This document shows, one piece after another, positions 8,836 through 16,444 of a DNA stretch of 29,746 nt. The DNA is from Pseudomonadota bacterium (GTDB lineage Bacteria; Pseudomonadota; Alphaproteobacteria; Reyranellales; Reyranellaceae). The DNA lies in the NCBI GenBank assembly GCA_023416135.1, contig JAEZIF010000130.1:1-29746 (forward strand), in the 5' to 3' direction. Under the pieces are notes generated by a model, which was not told the DNA's origin, ran no database searches, and worked only from the letters and a program-made list of their open reading frames with translations. The position numbers were made by a program, and so were the translations under genes. How positions within the stretch are numbered: the stretch's first letter is position 1; each line of letters opens with the position of its first letter.

Positions 8836-10053
8836 TCACTTGCCGTCGTCCAGGCGGACGGCGCCGTCGCGCGCCAGCGCCTCGATCTCGTCGTCGCTCA
8901 ACCCGGCGCCGCGCAGGATCTCGCGCGTGCCCTCGCCCAGCTTTGGTGCCGGACTGACCGGCACCGATTCGAGCCCGGCGAAGCCCTTGCCGAGCTGCAG
9001 GAACGTATCGTCCAGCCGCTCGATGCCGAGGTCGACATGCTTGCCGGCCCGCGCCTCGCTCAGGAACTCACCCATGCGCCGCACCCGGGCCGCCGGCACG
9101 CCCACCGCGTTCAACTCGCCTTCGAGGATGGCCGCTTTGTGGCGCGCGAAGGCGGCGTCGAGCCGCCGGCCGAGTTCCGCCGCATCGACCGGCACGACAT
9201 TGGACGTGGCTCCGTCGCCGACCTGGGTCACGAGAGCCGGGTCGTTCGCCATCTCGGCCAGGCCCAGCAGGCGGCAGAGTGCGGCGAACTGCCGTCCCGT
9301 GTTGGCGGCCACGGCGAGCCATCCGTCGGCGCAGCGGAAGGTGGCGGCGCCCGGCGAGCCGCTGAAGCCGCGATTGCCCGGCCGCGGCCCATCCTGCTCG
9401 GTCGACAGGACGCGGCTGGCCAGGGGCCGCATGAGCTGCACCGCCGCCTGCGCCAGCGACGTGTCGATATGGCTGCCGACACCGTCGCGGCCGCGTCGAT
9501 GCAGCGCGGCCAGCACCGTCAGCGCACCCATCATGCCGGTGGCGATGTCGATCACCGGGAAACCGACCTTGATCGGCGGATCGTCCTCGCCGCCATTGGC
9601 CATCATCATGCCAGTCAGCGCCTGGACAACCTGATCGTAGGCGCCGAAGCGGCTCCACGGCCCGTCCTGACCGTAGCCGGAGATCGACAGGTAGACGATC
9701 CGCGGATTGACGGCGCGCACGGCCTCATAGTCGAGGCCAAGCCGCGCCGCTGTGCCCGGCCTGAAGTTCTCGATGAAGACGTCGGCATCGCGGACCAGGT
9801 CCAGCAGCAGGTCGCGCAGGCGCGGCTGCTTCAGGTCGATGGCGAGCGAGCTCTTGCCGGCGTTCAGCGTGGCGAAGGTGTTGGCCATGGCGTCGCGGCC
9901 CGGCGCGACGTAGCGCATGACGTCAGGCGCGCGCGGGTTCTCGACCTTGACCACGTCGGCGCCCAGGGCCGCGAGGTACATGGACGCCACCGGGCCCGCG
10001 ATCACATGGCTGAGATCGACCACCCGCACGTCAGAGAGGCACTGCGAGGCCAT
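8836..10053 (-). CDS. Type III CoA-transferase (CaiB/BaiF, formyl-CoA transferase family)
   Basis: Cytosolic enzyme of 405 residues that transfers CoA from an acyl-CoA donor to a carboxylic acid through an aspartyl-CoA thioester. Family landmarks are RVVDLSHVIAGPVASMYLAALGAD (in part), VVKVENP, NAGKSSLAIDLK, ENFRPG and SISGYGQDGPW. The catalytic Asp is at position 169 in PVIDIATGMMG, matching Asp169 of formyl-CoA transferase as I recall it. It is the first gene of the seven-gene minus-strand operon, which suggests the imported substrate is, or becomes, a carboxylate activated as a CoA thioester. Its Shine-Dalgarno (AGGGAAGG) sits in a potential leader hairpin (see 10060-10086). The acceptor acid is unknown. 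Confidence 0.93.
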   Translation of the reverse strand: MASQCLSDVRVVDLSHVIAGPVASMYLAALGADVVKVENPRAPDVMRYVAPGRDAMANTFATLNAGKSSLAIDLKQPRLRDLLLDLVRDADVFIENFRPGTAARLGLDYEAVRAVNPRIVYLSISGYGQDGPWSRFGAYDQVVQALTGMMMANGGEDDPPIKVGFPVIDIATGMMGALTVLAALHRRGRDGVGSHIDTSLAQAAVQLMRPLASRVLSTEQDGPRPGNRGFSGSPGAATFRCADGWLAVAANTGRQFAALCRLLGLAEMANDPALVTQVGDGATSNVVPVDAAELGRRLDAAFARHKAAILEGELNAVGVPAARVRRMGEFLSEARAGKHVDLGIERLDDTFLQLGKGFAGLESVPVSPAPKLGEGTREILRGAGLSDDEIEALARDGAVRLDDGK

Positions 10054-10059
10054 TTGTTT

Positions 10060-10086
10060 CCTTCCCTGGCCCGAGGGTAGGGAAGG
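10060..10086 (-). promoter_or_regulatory. Leader hairpin overlapping the CoA-transferase ribosome-binding site
   Basis: Perfect 8-nt inverted repeat ccttccct (10060-10067) / agggaagg (10079-10086) with an 11-nt loop. On the minus-strand transcript the downstream arm is AGGGAAGG followed by aaacaaATG, so it is the Shine-Dalgarno itself. Folding would hide the ribosome site of the first gene in the operon. This is direct sequence symmetry; a regulatory role is inference. Confidence 0.45.
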
Positions 10087-10088
10087 CA

Positions 10089-10141
10089 GTGATAATGCTG
10101 TAATACAGAATTTCGATATCGTGATATTGGGCCATTATCAC
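10089..10141. promoter_or_regulatory. Nested dyads, candidate LysR operator in divergent promoter region
   Basis: The gap between the divergent CoA-transferase and LysR genes is unusually A+T-rich and symmetric. A perfect 9-nt inverted repeat gtgataatg (10089-10097) / cattatcac (10133-10141) frames three smaller perfect dyads: ctgtaatacag (10098-10108), cgatatcg (10114-10121) and atatcgtgatat (10116-10127). GTGATA occurs at 10089, 10121 and, inverted, at 10136-10141. This is the expected place and layout for LysR-type autoregulation and activation of the divergent operon. No convincing -35/-10 pair was picked. Confidence 0.5.
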
Positions 10142-11059
10142 ATGGATCATCTGAGGCTACGCGCGCTGACGCTGGTGGGGACGCTGGCGGAGACCGGCTC
10201 GCTGCACCAGGCGGCGCGGCGGCTCAACACATCCCAGCCCGCCCTGTCGGTGTTGCTGCAGGAGATCGAGCGGACGATGGGTGGGCGGCTGTTCGAGCGC
10301 TCTCGTCGCGGGCTGGTGCCGACCGAGCGCGGCGACTACCTGATCCGGCAGGCACGGCTGATGCTCGCCGACTTGAAGCGCGTGCAGAGCGAGTTCGCCT
10401 CGGGTGACGAGGGCCGCGCGCTGCTGCGCATCGGCGCCCTGCCTCTGGTGATGCTCGAGATCGTGCCGCGGGCACTCGTCCATCTGCGCCGCTCGCAGCC
10501 CGGCATCCGCGCCGAGTTCCACGAAGGCGCCGCCTCCGAGCTGTTGACGTCCCTGGCGGACGGCACGCTCGACCTGGTGGTCGGCCGCATGCTGCCGGAG
10601 TTCGCCGCCAACCAGGACCTCGTGCCGTCCTTCCTGTTCACCGAGTCCTTCTGCATCGTCGGCGGAACGCACCATCCGCTGGCGGATCGCCGCCGGATCT
10701 CCTGGCAGGAGCTCGAAGGCGCCGACTGGATCGAGGCGCCGAGCAACACTGCTCTGCACGATTACTTCGCCGAGGCCTTCCTGCGCCGCGGCCTGCGGCC
10801 GCCACGCCCGATCTATCAGTCGGCATCATTCTACTCCTGCATCGCCATCCTCGGCACCTCCGATTGCCTGATGATGGTGCCGCGCGAGGTCGGGCGGCAT
10901 TTCGCCGGCCAGCATCGTGTCCGCGTGCTGCCGGTCAGAATCGAGGAGGCATCGTCGCCCTTCTCGATCATCACGCGCCGCTCGCGTGCCGCCACCCAGG
11001 CGATGCTGGCCTTCGAGGCCAGCGTGCGACAGGCTGTGCGCGGCAGGAGTCGCTCATGA
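10142..11059 (+). CDS. LysR family transcriptional regulator
   Basis: DNA-binding regulator of 305 residues, normal length for the family. The N-terminal winged helix-turn-helix (about 1-60) contains LVGTLAETGSLHQAARRLN and the recognition segment SQPALSVLLQEIERTMGGRLFER. The C-terminal two-lobed effector domain follows from about residue 90. I chose the ATG at 10142 because it starts the canonical MDHLRLRALT helix; the open frame further upstream runs into the divergent gene and its operator. It is transcribed away from the CoA-transferase operon and overlaps the enoyl-CoA hydratase gene by ATGA. It is therefore the likely regulator of both arms, responding to a pathway intermediate. Confidence 0.92.
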   Translation: MDHLRLRALTLVGTLAETGSLHQAARRLNTSQPALSVLLQEIERTMGGRLFERSRRGLVPTERGDYLIRQARLMLADLKRVQSEFASGDEGRALLRIGALPLVMLEIVPRALVHLRRSQPGIRAEFHEGAASELLTSLADGTLDLVVGRMLPEFAANQDLVPSFLFTESFCIVGGTHHPLADRRRISWQELEGADWIEAPSNTALHDYFAEAFLRRGLRPPRPIYQSASFYSCIAILGTSDCLMMVPREVGRHFAGQHRVRVLPVRIEEASSPFSIITRRSRAATQAMLAFEASVRQAVRGRSRS

Positions 11060-11826
11060 GCTTTGTCCGTCGTTCGCTCGTCCACCATGTCGGCTGGCTG
11101 GAATTCAACCGCCCGCCCGTCAACGCCTTCACGCGCGAAATGGTCGACGAGACCCACGATACCCTCGCCGCGGCGCTGGCCGATCCGGAGGTGCGCGTGC
11201 TGGTGCTGGCGAGCGCAATCCCGCGCTATTTCAGCGCCGGCGCCGACCTGCATGTCTTCAAGAGCATCGGCCAGGACGGCATGCGCCGTTGGGCCGGACG
11301 CTGCCACGACATCGTGCGCCTGCTGCGCGGCTCAGCGAAGCCGCTGCTCGCGGCCATCAATGGCACGGCCGTCGGCGGCGGGCTGGAGATGACGCTGCAT
11401 TGCGACCTGCGCTTTGCCGCGACCGACGCGCGGCTCGGCCAGCCCGAGATAAACATCGGCTTCATCCCGCCGATCGCGACGACCCAGGCGCTGGCTCGCC
11501 TGATCGGCCGTCCGCGCGCCCTGCGTTATCTCTACGAGGGCAGCCTCGTGCCGGCGGCCGAGGCGCTGAACTGGGGACTTGTCGACGAGCTGGTCGATCC
11601 CAACCGATTGCGGGCCCACGTCCAGGCCTATGCCGAGACGCTCGCCGCCAAGTCGCCGGCGGCGCTGGCCGCCGTCCGCCGCACCGTGACCCTGGGCGGT
11701 GGCATGACCTTCGACGAAGGCTTGGCGCTGGAACTGAAGACCGTCGTCGACCTTGCCGGAACGGCCGATTTCGCCGAGGGAGTCGACGCCTTCCTCGCAA
11801 AACGGTCACCGACATGGCGATACTGA
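11056..11826 (+). CDS. Enoyl-CoA hydratase/isomerase family protein
   Basis: Crotonase-fold enzyme of 256 residues acting on acyl-CoA thioesters. The oxyanion-hole segments are FSAGADL (59-65) and INGTAVGGGLEM (101-112). The two acidic residues of hydratases are both present: Glu111 in GGGLE and Glu131 in GQPEINIGFIPP. The usual GAGGTQ after them is replaced by IATTQ. The ATG overlaps the LysR stop (ATGA), and AGGAG lies 7 nt upstream, so the start is well supported. With the CoA-transferase of the divergent operon it suggests CoA-activated degradation of the imported acid. Hydratase, isomerase or another crotonase reaction cannot be told apart here. Confidence 0.92.
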   Translation: MSFVRRSLVHHVGWLEFNRPPVNAFTREMVDETHDTLAAALADPEVRVLVLASAIPRYFSAGADLHVFKSIGQDGMRRWAGRCHDIVRLLRGSAKPLLAAINGTAVGGGLEMTLHCDLRFAATDARLGQPEINIGFIPPIATTQALARLIGRPRALRYLYEGSLVPAAEALNWGLVDELVDPNRLRAHVQAYAETLAAKSPAALAAVRRTVTLGGGMTFDEGLALELKTVVDLAGTADFAEGVDAFLAKRSPTWRY

Positions 11827-11877
11827 GCCGTCAGGCTGACTTCCATCGCGTGCATTTTCGCGAGAGAACCACTGCTC

Positions 11878-12861
11878 ATGACATCACTTGCCACGGTCGA
11901 CTCCCTCGACATCCAGATCATCGTCGACAACGTCACCGATTCGCTGTCGTCGGTGCCCTCCTTCATCGAGACTGAGCTGGGCGGCCTGGGCCGGCGGCGC
12001 GGCGGCGCCTGGGTGCTGGGCGGCGGTTGCCTGTGCTGCGCGGCGCACGGGCTCTCCTGCCTGCTCACCGTGAGGAGCGGCGGGACCACTCGTTCGGTGC
12101 TGTTCGACACCGGACCGGAGGATCGCGTCTTCGAGCAGAACGTCTCGCGGCTCGGGCTCGATCTCGGCCCGGTCGAAGCCCTGGTGCTGAGCCACGGCCA
12201 CTGGGACCATGCCGGCGCCATGCTGCGCGCGCTGCAACTGGTGCGCGACCGCAACGGCGGCAAGCGCGTCGGCTGCTATGTCCATCCCGACATGTTCCGC
12301 AGCCGCGCCGCCAAAATGCCGGACGGCTCGTTCCGACCGATGGAGGATGTCCCCTCGCTGGCTGATCTCGACGCCCAGGGCGGCCATGTCGTCTGCACGC
12401 GCGAGCCGCAGCTCATCGCCGACTGCGTGTTCGTCAGCGGCGAGATCCCGCGGCGCACGCCGTTCGAGTCCGGCCTGCCGGGCCAGCATCGCCGCACCGA
12501 GGACGGCAAGGGCTGGGAACCGGACGAGCTCTTGATCGACGAGCGCTTCGTGGCGGTGAACGTGAAGGGCAAGGGTCTGGTCGTGCTGACGGCTTGCAGC
12601 CATGCCGGTGTGATAAACGTGCTGAATCACGCGCGCGAGAGCTTTGCCGGGGTGAAGCTGCACTGCGTGCTGGGCGGCTTGCACCTCTCGGGTATCAACG
12701 AGCGCGTCATCCCGCAGACGGTCGAGGCGCTGAAAGCGTTCGATCTCGATGTCGTCGCCGCCGGCCACTGCACCGGCTGGCGCGCCATGGCCGCCCTTAC
12801 CAACGCCTTCGGCGACAAGAAGCTGACGCCGCTGGCCGTGGGCAAGCGACTGCGCTTCTAA
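11878..12861 (+). CDS. MBL-fold metallo-hydrolase (MJ0301/COG1237-like)
   Basis: Metallo-beta-lactamase-fold hydrolase of 327 residues. The metal motif SHGHWDHAG gives His106, His108, Asp110 and His111. Further landmarks are FDTGP before it, a YVHPDMF segment, VSGEIPRRTPFE, LTACSHAGVINVLNHA and LGGLHLSG. This pattern matches the group often annotated as 7,8-dihydropterin-6-methyl-4-(beta-D-ribofuranosyl)-aminobenzene-5'-phosphate synthase-like, whose real bacterial function is mostly untested. A Cys-rich stretch CLCCAAHGLSC (51-61) is unusual. The gene lies 51 nt after the enoyl-CoA hydratase and may share its transcript; hydrolysis of a CoA ester, lactone or phosphoester are all possible. 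Confidence 0.85.
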   Translation: MTSLATVDSLDIQIIVDNVTDSLSSVPSFIETELGGLGRRRGGAWVLGGGCLCCAAHGLSCLLTVRSGGTTRSVLFDTGPEDRVFEQNVSRLGLDLGPVEALVLSHGHWDHAGAMLRALQLVRDRNGGKRVGCYVHPDMFRSRAAKMPDGSFRPMEDVPSLADLDAQGGHVVCTREPQLIADCVFVSGEIPRRTPFESGLPGQHRRTEDGKGWEPDELLIDERFVAVNVKGKGLVVLTACSHAGVINVLNHARESFAGVKLHCVLGGLHLSGINERVIPQTVEALKAFDLDVVAAGHCTGWRAMAALTNAFGDKKLTPLAVGKRLRF

Positions 12862-12902
12862 AGACCTTCAAGCGGCAAACGATAGATAACCTTGCGGACG
12901 AT

Positions 12903-12924
12903 GGCGTGGGCACCCTTCCACGCC
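12903..12924. terminator. Hairpin between convergent MBL and RidA genes
   Basis: Perfect 7-nt stem ggcgtgg (12903-12909) / ccacgcc (12918-12924) with an 8-nt loop, in the 74-nt gap between two converging genes. No T-run follows on either strand, so it is only a candidate terminator. Confidence 0.4.
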
Positions 12925-12935
12925 GGAATCGCCCG

Positions 12936-13328
12936 TCAACGCTTGGCCAGAAGGTCGATCTCGACCATGGCGCCGCGCGCCAGGCCGGTAACGCCGATGC
13001 AGGTGCGCGCCGGCCGGCGGTCGGCCGGGAAGTAGCTCGCATAGACCGCGTTCATGCGCGGGTAATTGGTCTCGAAGTCGGTGAGGTAGACGCGCGCACA
13101 AATGACGTGCTCCAGCCCGAGCTTCAGCCCGCCCAGCACGATCTTGAGGTTCTCCATGACGCGTTCCGTCTGGCCCTCGATATCAGCCGGCAACGGCTTG
13201 CCGTCGTCGTCGGGCCAGGTCGGCATCTGGCCGGTGACGAAGCACCAGCCGTCGACCTCGACGGCATGGCTGAACGGCGCGACCGGCGTCGGTGCGCCCG
13301 GGATCATGAAGAAAAGCGGCGTGCCCAT
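12936..13328 (-). CDS. RidA family protein (YjgF/YER057c/UK114)
   Basis: Small trimeric enzyme family that hydrolyses reactive enamine/imine intermediates such as 2-aminoacrylate; relatives act in pathway-specific deamination (for example RutC). The protein shows PVAPFSHAVEVDGWCFVTGQ near the N-terminus, ENLKIVLGGLKLGLEHVICARVYLTD in the middle (only short family words are cited here), and RPARTCIGVTGLARGAMVEIDLLA at the end. The conserved Arg before the T-C-I-G-V strand is present. I chose the ATG at 13328 (130 residues) because GAAGGGG precedes it and the MGTPLFFMIPGAP start looks like relatives; an ATG at 13352 would add eight residues. It is not close to the archetypal RidA and may belong to a RidA subfamily. 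Confidence 0.9.
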   Translation of the reverse strand: MGTPLFFMIPGAPTPVAPFSHAVEVDGWCFVTGQMPTWPDDDGKPLPADIEGQTERVMENLKIVLGGLKLGLEHVICARVYLTDFETNYPRMNAVYASYFPADRRPARTCIGVTGLARGAMVEIDLLAKR

Positions 13329-13378
13329 GACCCCTTCGGCAGCAACTTGCATGCCACGGCCTGATCTTCTGGTCGAGC

Positions 13379-13396
13379 CGTCTTCGACCGAAGACG
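13379..13396. promoter_or_regulatory. 18-bp near-perfect palindrome in divergent intergenic region
   Basis: The sequence cgtcttcg-ac-cgaagacg has two perfect 8-nt arms (13379-13386 and 13389-13396). It lies between the divergently transcribed RidA and MgtC/DUF4010 genes, 72 nt before the latter's start. It could be a dimeric repressor site. It could also form a hairpin, but it is not downstream of any gene, which makes a terminator unlikely. Confidence 0.4.
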
Positions 13397-13467
13397 TGCG
13401 AAAAGGGGCTGGCTACGGAACCGCTATGCTGGTGTGACGCTGCCTGCGGCAAAGGGGATAATGGCTC

Positions 13468-14724
13468 ATGCCTTTCATGCACCCTCTGGTCTTCGGCTTC
13501 CTGGTAGCGCTGGGCGTCGGCCTGCTGATCGGCATCGACCGCGAGCGCCACAAGAGTGACGGTACGACGCGCCATCCCGCCGGCCTGCGGACCTTCACGC
13601 TGGCCTCCTTGCTGGGCGCGACGGCGGCGGCGGTTGGCGAAGAGGTCGTGCTGGCGGCCGCGGCGCTGGGCATGGTGGCCTTCGCCGGCCTGTCCTACTG
13701 GCAGGAGCGCAACGGTGACCGCGGCCTTGCCACCGAGACGGCGCTGGTGCTGACCACGCTGCTGGGCGGGCTCGCCATCCGGCATCCCGAGTTTGCAGCC
13801 GGCCTCGGCGTCGTCGTCGCCGTCCTGCTGGCCGCCCGCTCCGCCCTGCACCGCTTCGTGCGCTCGGTGCTGACCGACGACGAGCTGCGCGATCTCCTGA
13901 TCTTCGCCGCCGCCGCGCTGGTCGTCCTGCCGCTGCTGCCGGACAAGCCGATCGGACCCTACGGCGCGCTGAACCTGCACACGGTATGGACCATCGTCAT
14001 CCTGGTGATGGCAGTGAGTGCACTGGGGTACGTCGCGGTGCGTCTCGTGGGCCCGCGCTACGGCCTGCCGGTGGCGGGCCTGGCATCGGGCTTCGTCTCG
14101 AGCGGAGCCACCATCGCCGCCATGGGGATACGCGTGAAGCACGAGCGCGACCTGATGAAGCCGGCCGTAGCGGGAGCAGTGCTGTCGTCGATCGCCACCG
14201 TCGTGCAGCTCGGAATCCTGACCGCCGCCACCAACATGGCGACGCTACAGGTGCTATGGCTGCCGCTGATCTTCTCGAGCGGTGCGGCCGTGCTCTATGG
14301 CGGCGCCTTCACCCTGTGGGCGCTGCGCCAGAGCAACGAAACGCACGACGCAAAAGGCAACGCCTTCAGCCTGACCACGGCACTCACCTTCGCCGCCATC
14401 CTCGCCATCGTGCTGATAGCCGCCGCGGCCGCGCAGGACTGGTTCGGCGAAGCGGGCGTCTTGATCGCCGCCGCCGTCGCGGGCTTCGCCGATACGCACT
14501 CTGCCGCCGTCTCAGTCGCTTCGCTGGTCGCCGACGGCAGGATCAAACCGCCGCAGACCGTCATCCCCGTGCTGGCGGCGTTCACAACCAACACCATCAC
14601 CAAGATGGTGTTCGCCGTGACCGCGGGAGGTCGCGAATTCGCGTTCTACGTCGTCCCCGGCCTGGTGCTGATGCTGGTCGCGGCCTGGGCCGGCGCTTCG
14701 ATCGCCGGCCCGATCACATTCTAA
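13468..14724 (+). CDS. MgtC/SapB family membrane protein with DUF4010 domain
   Basis: Polytopic inner-membrane protein of 418 residues with roughly 11-13 hydrophobic segments. The N-terminal part (about 1-140) has the MgtC/SapB pattern: LGVGLLIGIDRERH, then HPAGLRTFTLASLLGA, then ATETALVLTTLLGG-like words. The C-terminal half matches the DUF4010 type, with SGFVSSGATIAAMG and GFADTHSAAVSVASL. The family is common in proteobacteria and its transport role, if any, is untested. The ATG follows a purine-rich gaaaggggataatggct-like leader (ggcaaaggggataatggctc), giving AAGGGG about 13 nt upstream. The gene ends 3 nt before the convergent Hsp20 stop, with no room for a separate terminator. Confidence 0.88.
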   Translation: MPFMHPLVFGFLVALGVGLLIGIDRERHKSDGTTRHPAGLRTFTLASLLGATAAAVGEEVVLAAAALGMVAFAGLSYWQERNGDRGLATETALVLTTLLGGLAIRHPEFAAGLGVVVAVLLAARSALHRFVRSVLTDDELRDLLIFAAAALVVLPLLPDKPIGPYGALNLHTVWTIVILVMAVSALGYVAVRLVGPRYGLPVAGLASGFVSSGATIAAMGIRVKHERDLMKPAVAGAVLSSIATVVQLGILTAATNMATLQVLWLPLIFSSGAAVLYGGAFTLWALRQSNETHDAKGNAFSLTTALTFAAILAIVLIAAAAAQDWFGEAGVLIAAAVAGFADTHSAAVSVASLVADGRIKPPQTVIPVLAAFTTNTITKMVFAVTAGGREFAFYVVPGLVLMLVAAWAGASIAGPITF

Positions 14725-14727
14725 GGC

Positions 14728-15210
14728 TCAGGACGGCTTGACCTCGATCTGGCGCGCCCGTTCGTGGGCGCTGGCCGTCTTGGCGATCTGCAGCGTCAGC
14801 ACGCCCTTGGCGAAGTTGGCGCTGATGTCGTTGCGGTCGGCATCCGACGGCAGGGTGAAGGCCCGCGTGAAGCTGCCGTAGCTGCGCTCCGAGTAATGGG
14901 TCTTCTCGTCGCTGCGCTCGATATGCTTCTCGCCCGACACGGTCAGCACATCGTCCTCTACCGAAACCTTCACGTCCTTCTGATCGAGCCCCGGCAGCTC
15001 GACAGTGATGGTGTAGTGGTGGCCATTCTCCTGCACCTCGACCTTGGGCGCATGCTCGGGAGTGCGCAGGGGGCGCGGCAGGCCGTTGGCGGACGGCTCG
15101 AAGAAGCCGAAAGGCCAGGCCCGCATCATGCGGTTGAAGAGCTGGTCGAACTCGCCGCCGAACGGCGTGTAAGTGCTTGGCGTCATCGCCTTGGGCACGT
15201 TCTCTGCCAT
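14728..15210 (-). CDS. Hsp20/alpha-crystallin family small heat-shock protein
   Basis: ATP-independent cytosolic chaperone of 160 residues that holds unfolding proteins. The alpha-crystallin domain (about 50-150) shows APKVEVQENGHHYTITVELPG and, near its end, the hallmark GVLTLQIAK (G-V-L), preceded by YGSFTRAFTLPSDAD. The N-terminal arm PFGGEFDQLFNRMMRAWPFGFF is typical of the class. The ATG at 15210 is preceded by AGGAGGAG with good spacing, so the longer open frame upstream is not used. A possible vegetative promoter (ttgcat, 16 nt, taaatc) lies on the minus strand at about 15236-15263, but it is weak. I saw no clear sigma-32 or CIRCE site. Confidence 0.95.
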   Translation of the reverse strand: MAENVPKAMTPSTYTPFGGEFDQLFNRMMRAWPFGFFEPSANGLPRPLRTPEHAPKVEVQENGHHYTITVELPGLDQKDVKVSVEDDVLTVSGEKHIERSDEKTHYSERSYGSFTRAFTLPSDADRNDISANFAKGVLTLQIAKTASAHERARQIEVKPS

Positions 15211-15296
15211 CGTGGGTCTCCTCCTGATGAAGTCCGATTTTGATTTAGGGCCCACACGTGACAATGCAATCCCGACAGATTCGGATGGCGCGAGAT

Positions 15297-16444
15297 TCAT
15301 GTAATCTTCATCACAACCGACAGAAGCGCCTCGTCCTGCGCCGCCCCTGCAACGATCGAGAGCCCGAGCGGGCAACCGCGCAGTGTCGCGACCGGGAGGC
15401 TCACGGCCGGCAGGCCGGCATGGCCGGCAACCGAACCGAGGGTGAGAGCAGCGTCGTAGAACCGGCCGGCCGCTTCACCCCGCAGGAAGCGCAGCGGTGC
15501 GACCGACGGCGCCGTCGGCAGCAACAGGAAGGTCCCGGGCGGCAATAGTTGCCGCAGGCGAACCGTCGTCTCGCGACGCCAGGCGCTCCAACGTGCTCCG
15601 GCCGCTGGATCGAGGGCGCGCACGTCATCGAAGCGCGGCTTGATGGTCTCGCCGAACAACGGATCGCTGGCGAGGAAGCCGCTGTGTTCATCCAGAATGT
15701 CGAGCCCCTGCAGGGTGACGTAGGCGTCGCGGAAATCGCCCGGCCGGCCGGCGAACACCGCCACTTCCTCGACTGCACCCAGCGCTCTAGCCGCGTCGGC
15801 AAGGACGGCCGCCGCCTCCGGCTCGGCCAATTTGAAGGCGTCGGCCGCCATCAGCAAGCGCGCCGGCAACGACACCGGCTCGGTACCCAGCAAACACTGC
15901 GCAGAAAGCTGCAGCCGCCTGGCGTCACGTGCCAGCAAGCCGACCGTGTCGTAGCTCGGAGCGAACCGGACGACGCCGTCGAGCGACAGGCGGCCATGGC
16001 TCGGCCGCCAGCCGAACAGGCCGCAGAACGCGGCGGGCACGCGCACCGAGCCGCCGGTGTCGGTGCCCAGCCCGAGATCGGCGAGACCTGCGGCCACCGC
16101 CACGGCGGCGCCGCTCGACGAGCCGCCCGGGAGCCGGTCGGGTGCGCGCGGATTGATGGGCGTGCCATGGTGCTCGTTCTCGCCTTCGAGGCTGAAAGCG
16201 AGCTCGTCGGTGACGGCCTTGCCGACCAGCGAGGCCCCGGCGCGCAACAGGCAATCGACGACGGGTGCCGATCGCGTGGCGGGCTGCTGGCGCTTCGCCC
16301 AGTCGGGATTCCCGCCGCCGGTCACATGGCCCGCAACGTCGATCAGGTCCTTGGCGACGAAGCTCAGGCCATCGAGCGGCCCGGACGCCAGTGGCCCAAC
16401 CGTGCCCGCGGACCGCGCACGAAGGCACCGAAGCCGTCGCTCAT
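15297..16444 (-). pseudogene. Amidase (amidase-signature family), broken by a 1-nt frameshift near the 5' end
   Basis: Amidase-signature hydrolase resembling indole-3-acetamide-hydrolase/AMI1-type enzymes. The ATG at 16444 overlaps the upstream cysteine-hydrolase stop (ATGA) and reads MSDGFGAFVRGPRA, then hits a stop after 25 codons. The family sequence resumes in another frame as GPLASGPLDGLSFVAKDLIDVAGH. Adding one G to the GGG at 16405-16407 restores a single frame of 382 codons. The catalytic triad is intact overall: Lys in VAKDLID, Ser in GGSSSGAAVAVAAG, nucleophile Ser in TDTGGSVRVPA. The open part alone can only start at GTG 16325 (MTGGGNPDW) and would lack the catalytic Lys. It is either a recent pseudogene or a sequencing/assembly error. 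Last gene of the BMP-transporter operon. Confidence 0.85.

Noticed and set aside
9917..10141. N-terminal extension of the LysR protein
   Set aside because: The frame is open upstream, but the added residues overlap the divergent CoA-transferase gene and the operator, and the canonical LysR N-terminus starts at 10142.
15211..15296. Heat-shock promoter or RNA thermometer upstream of the hsp20 gene
   Set aside because: I found no convincing sigma-32 boxes, CIRCE repeat or ROSE-like pairing with the AGGAGGAG site; only a weak vegetative-like pair is present.
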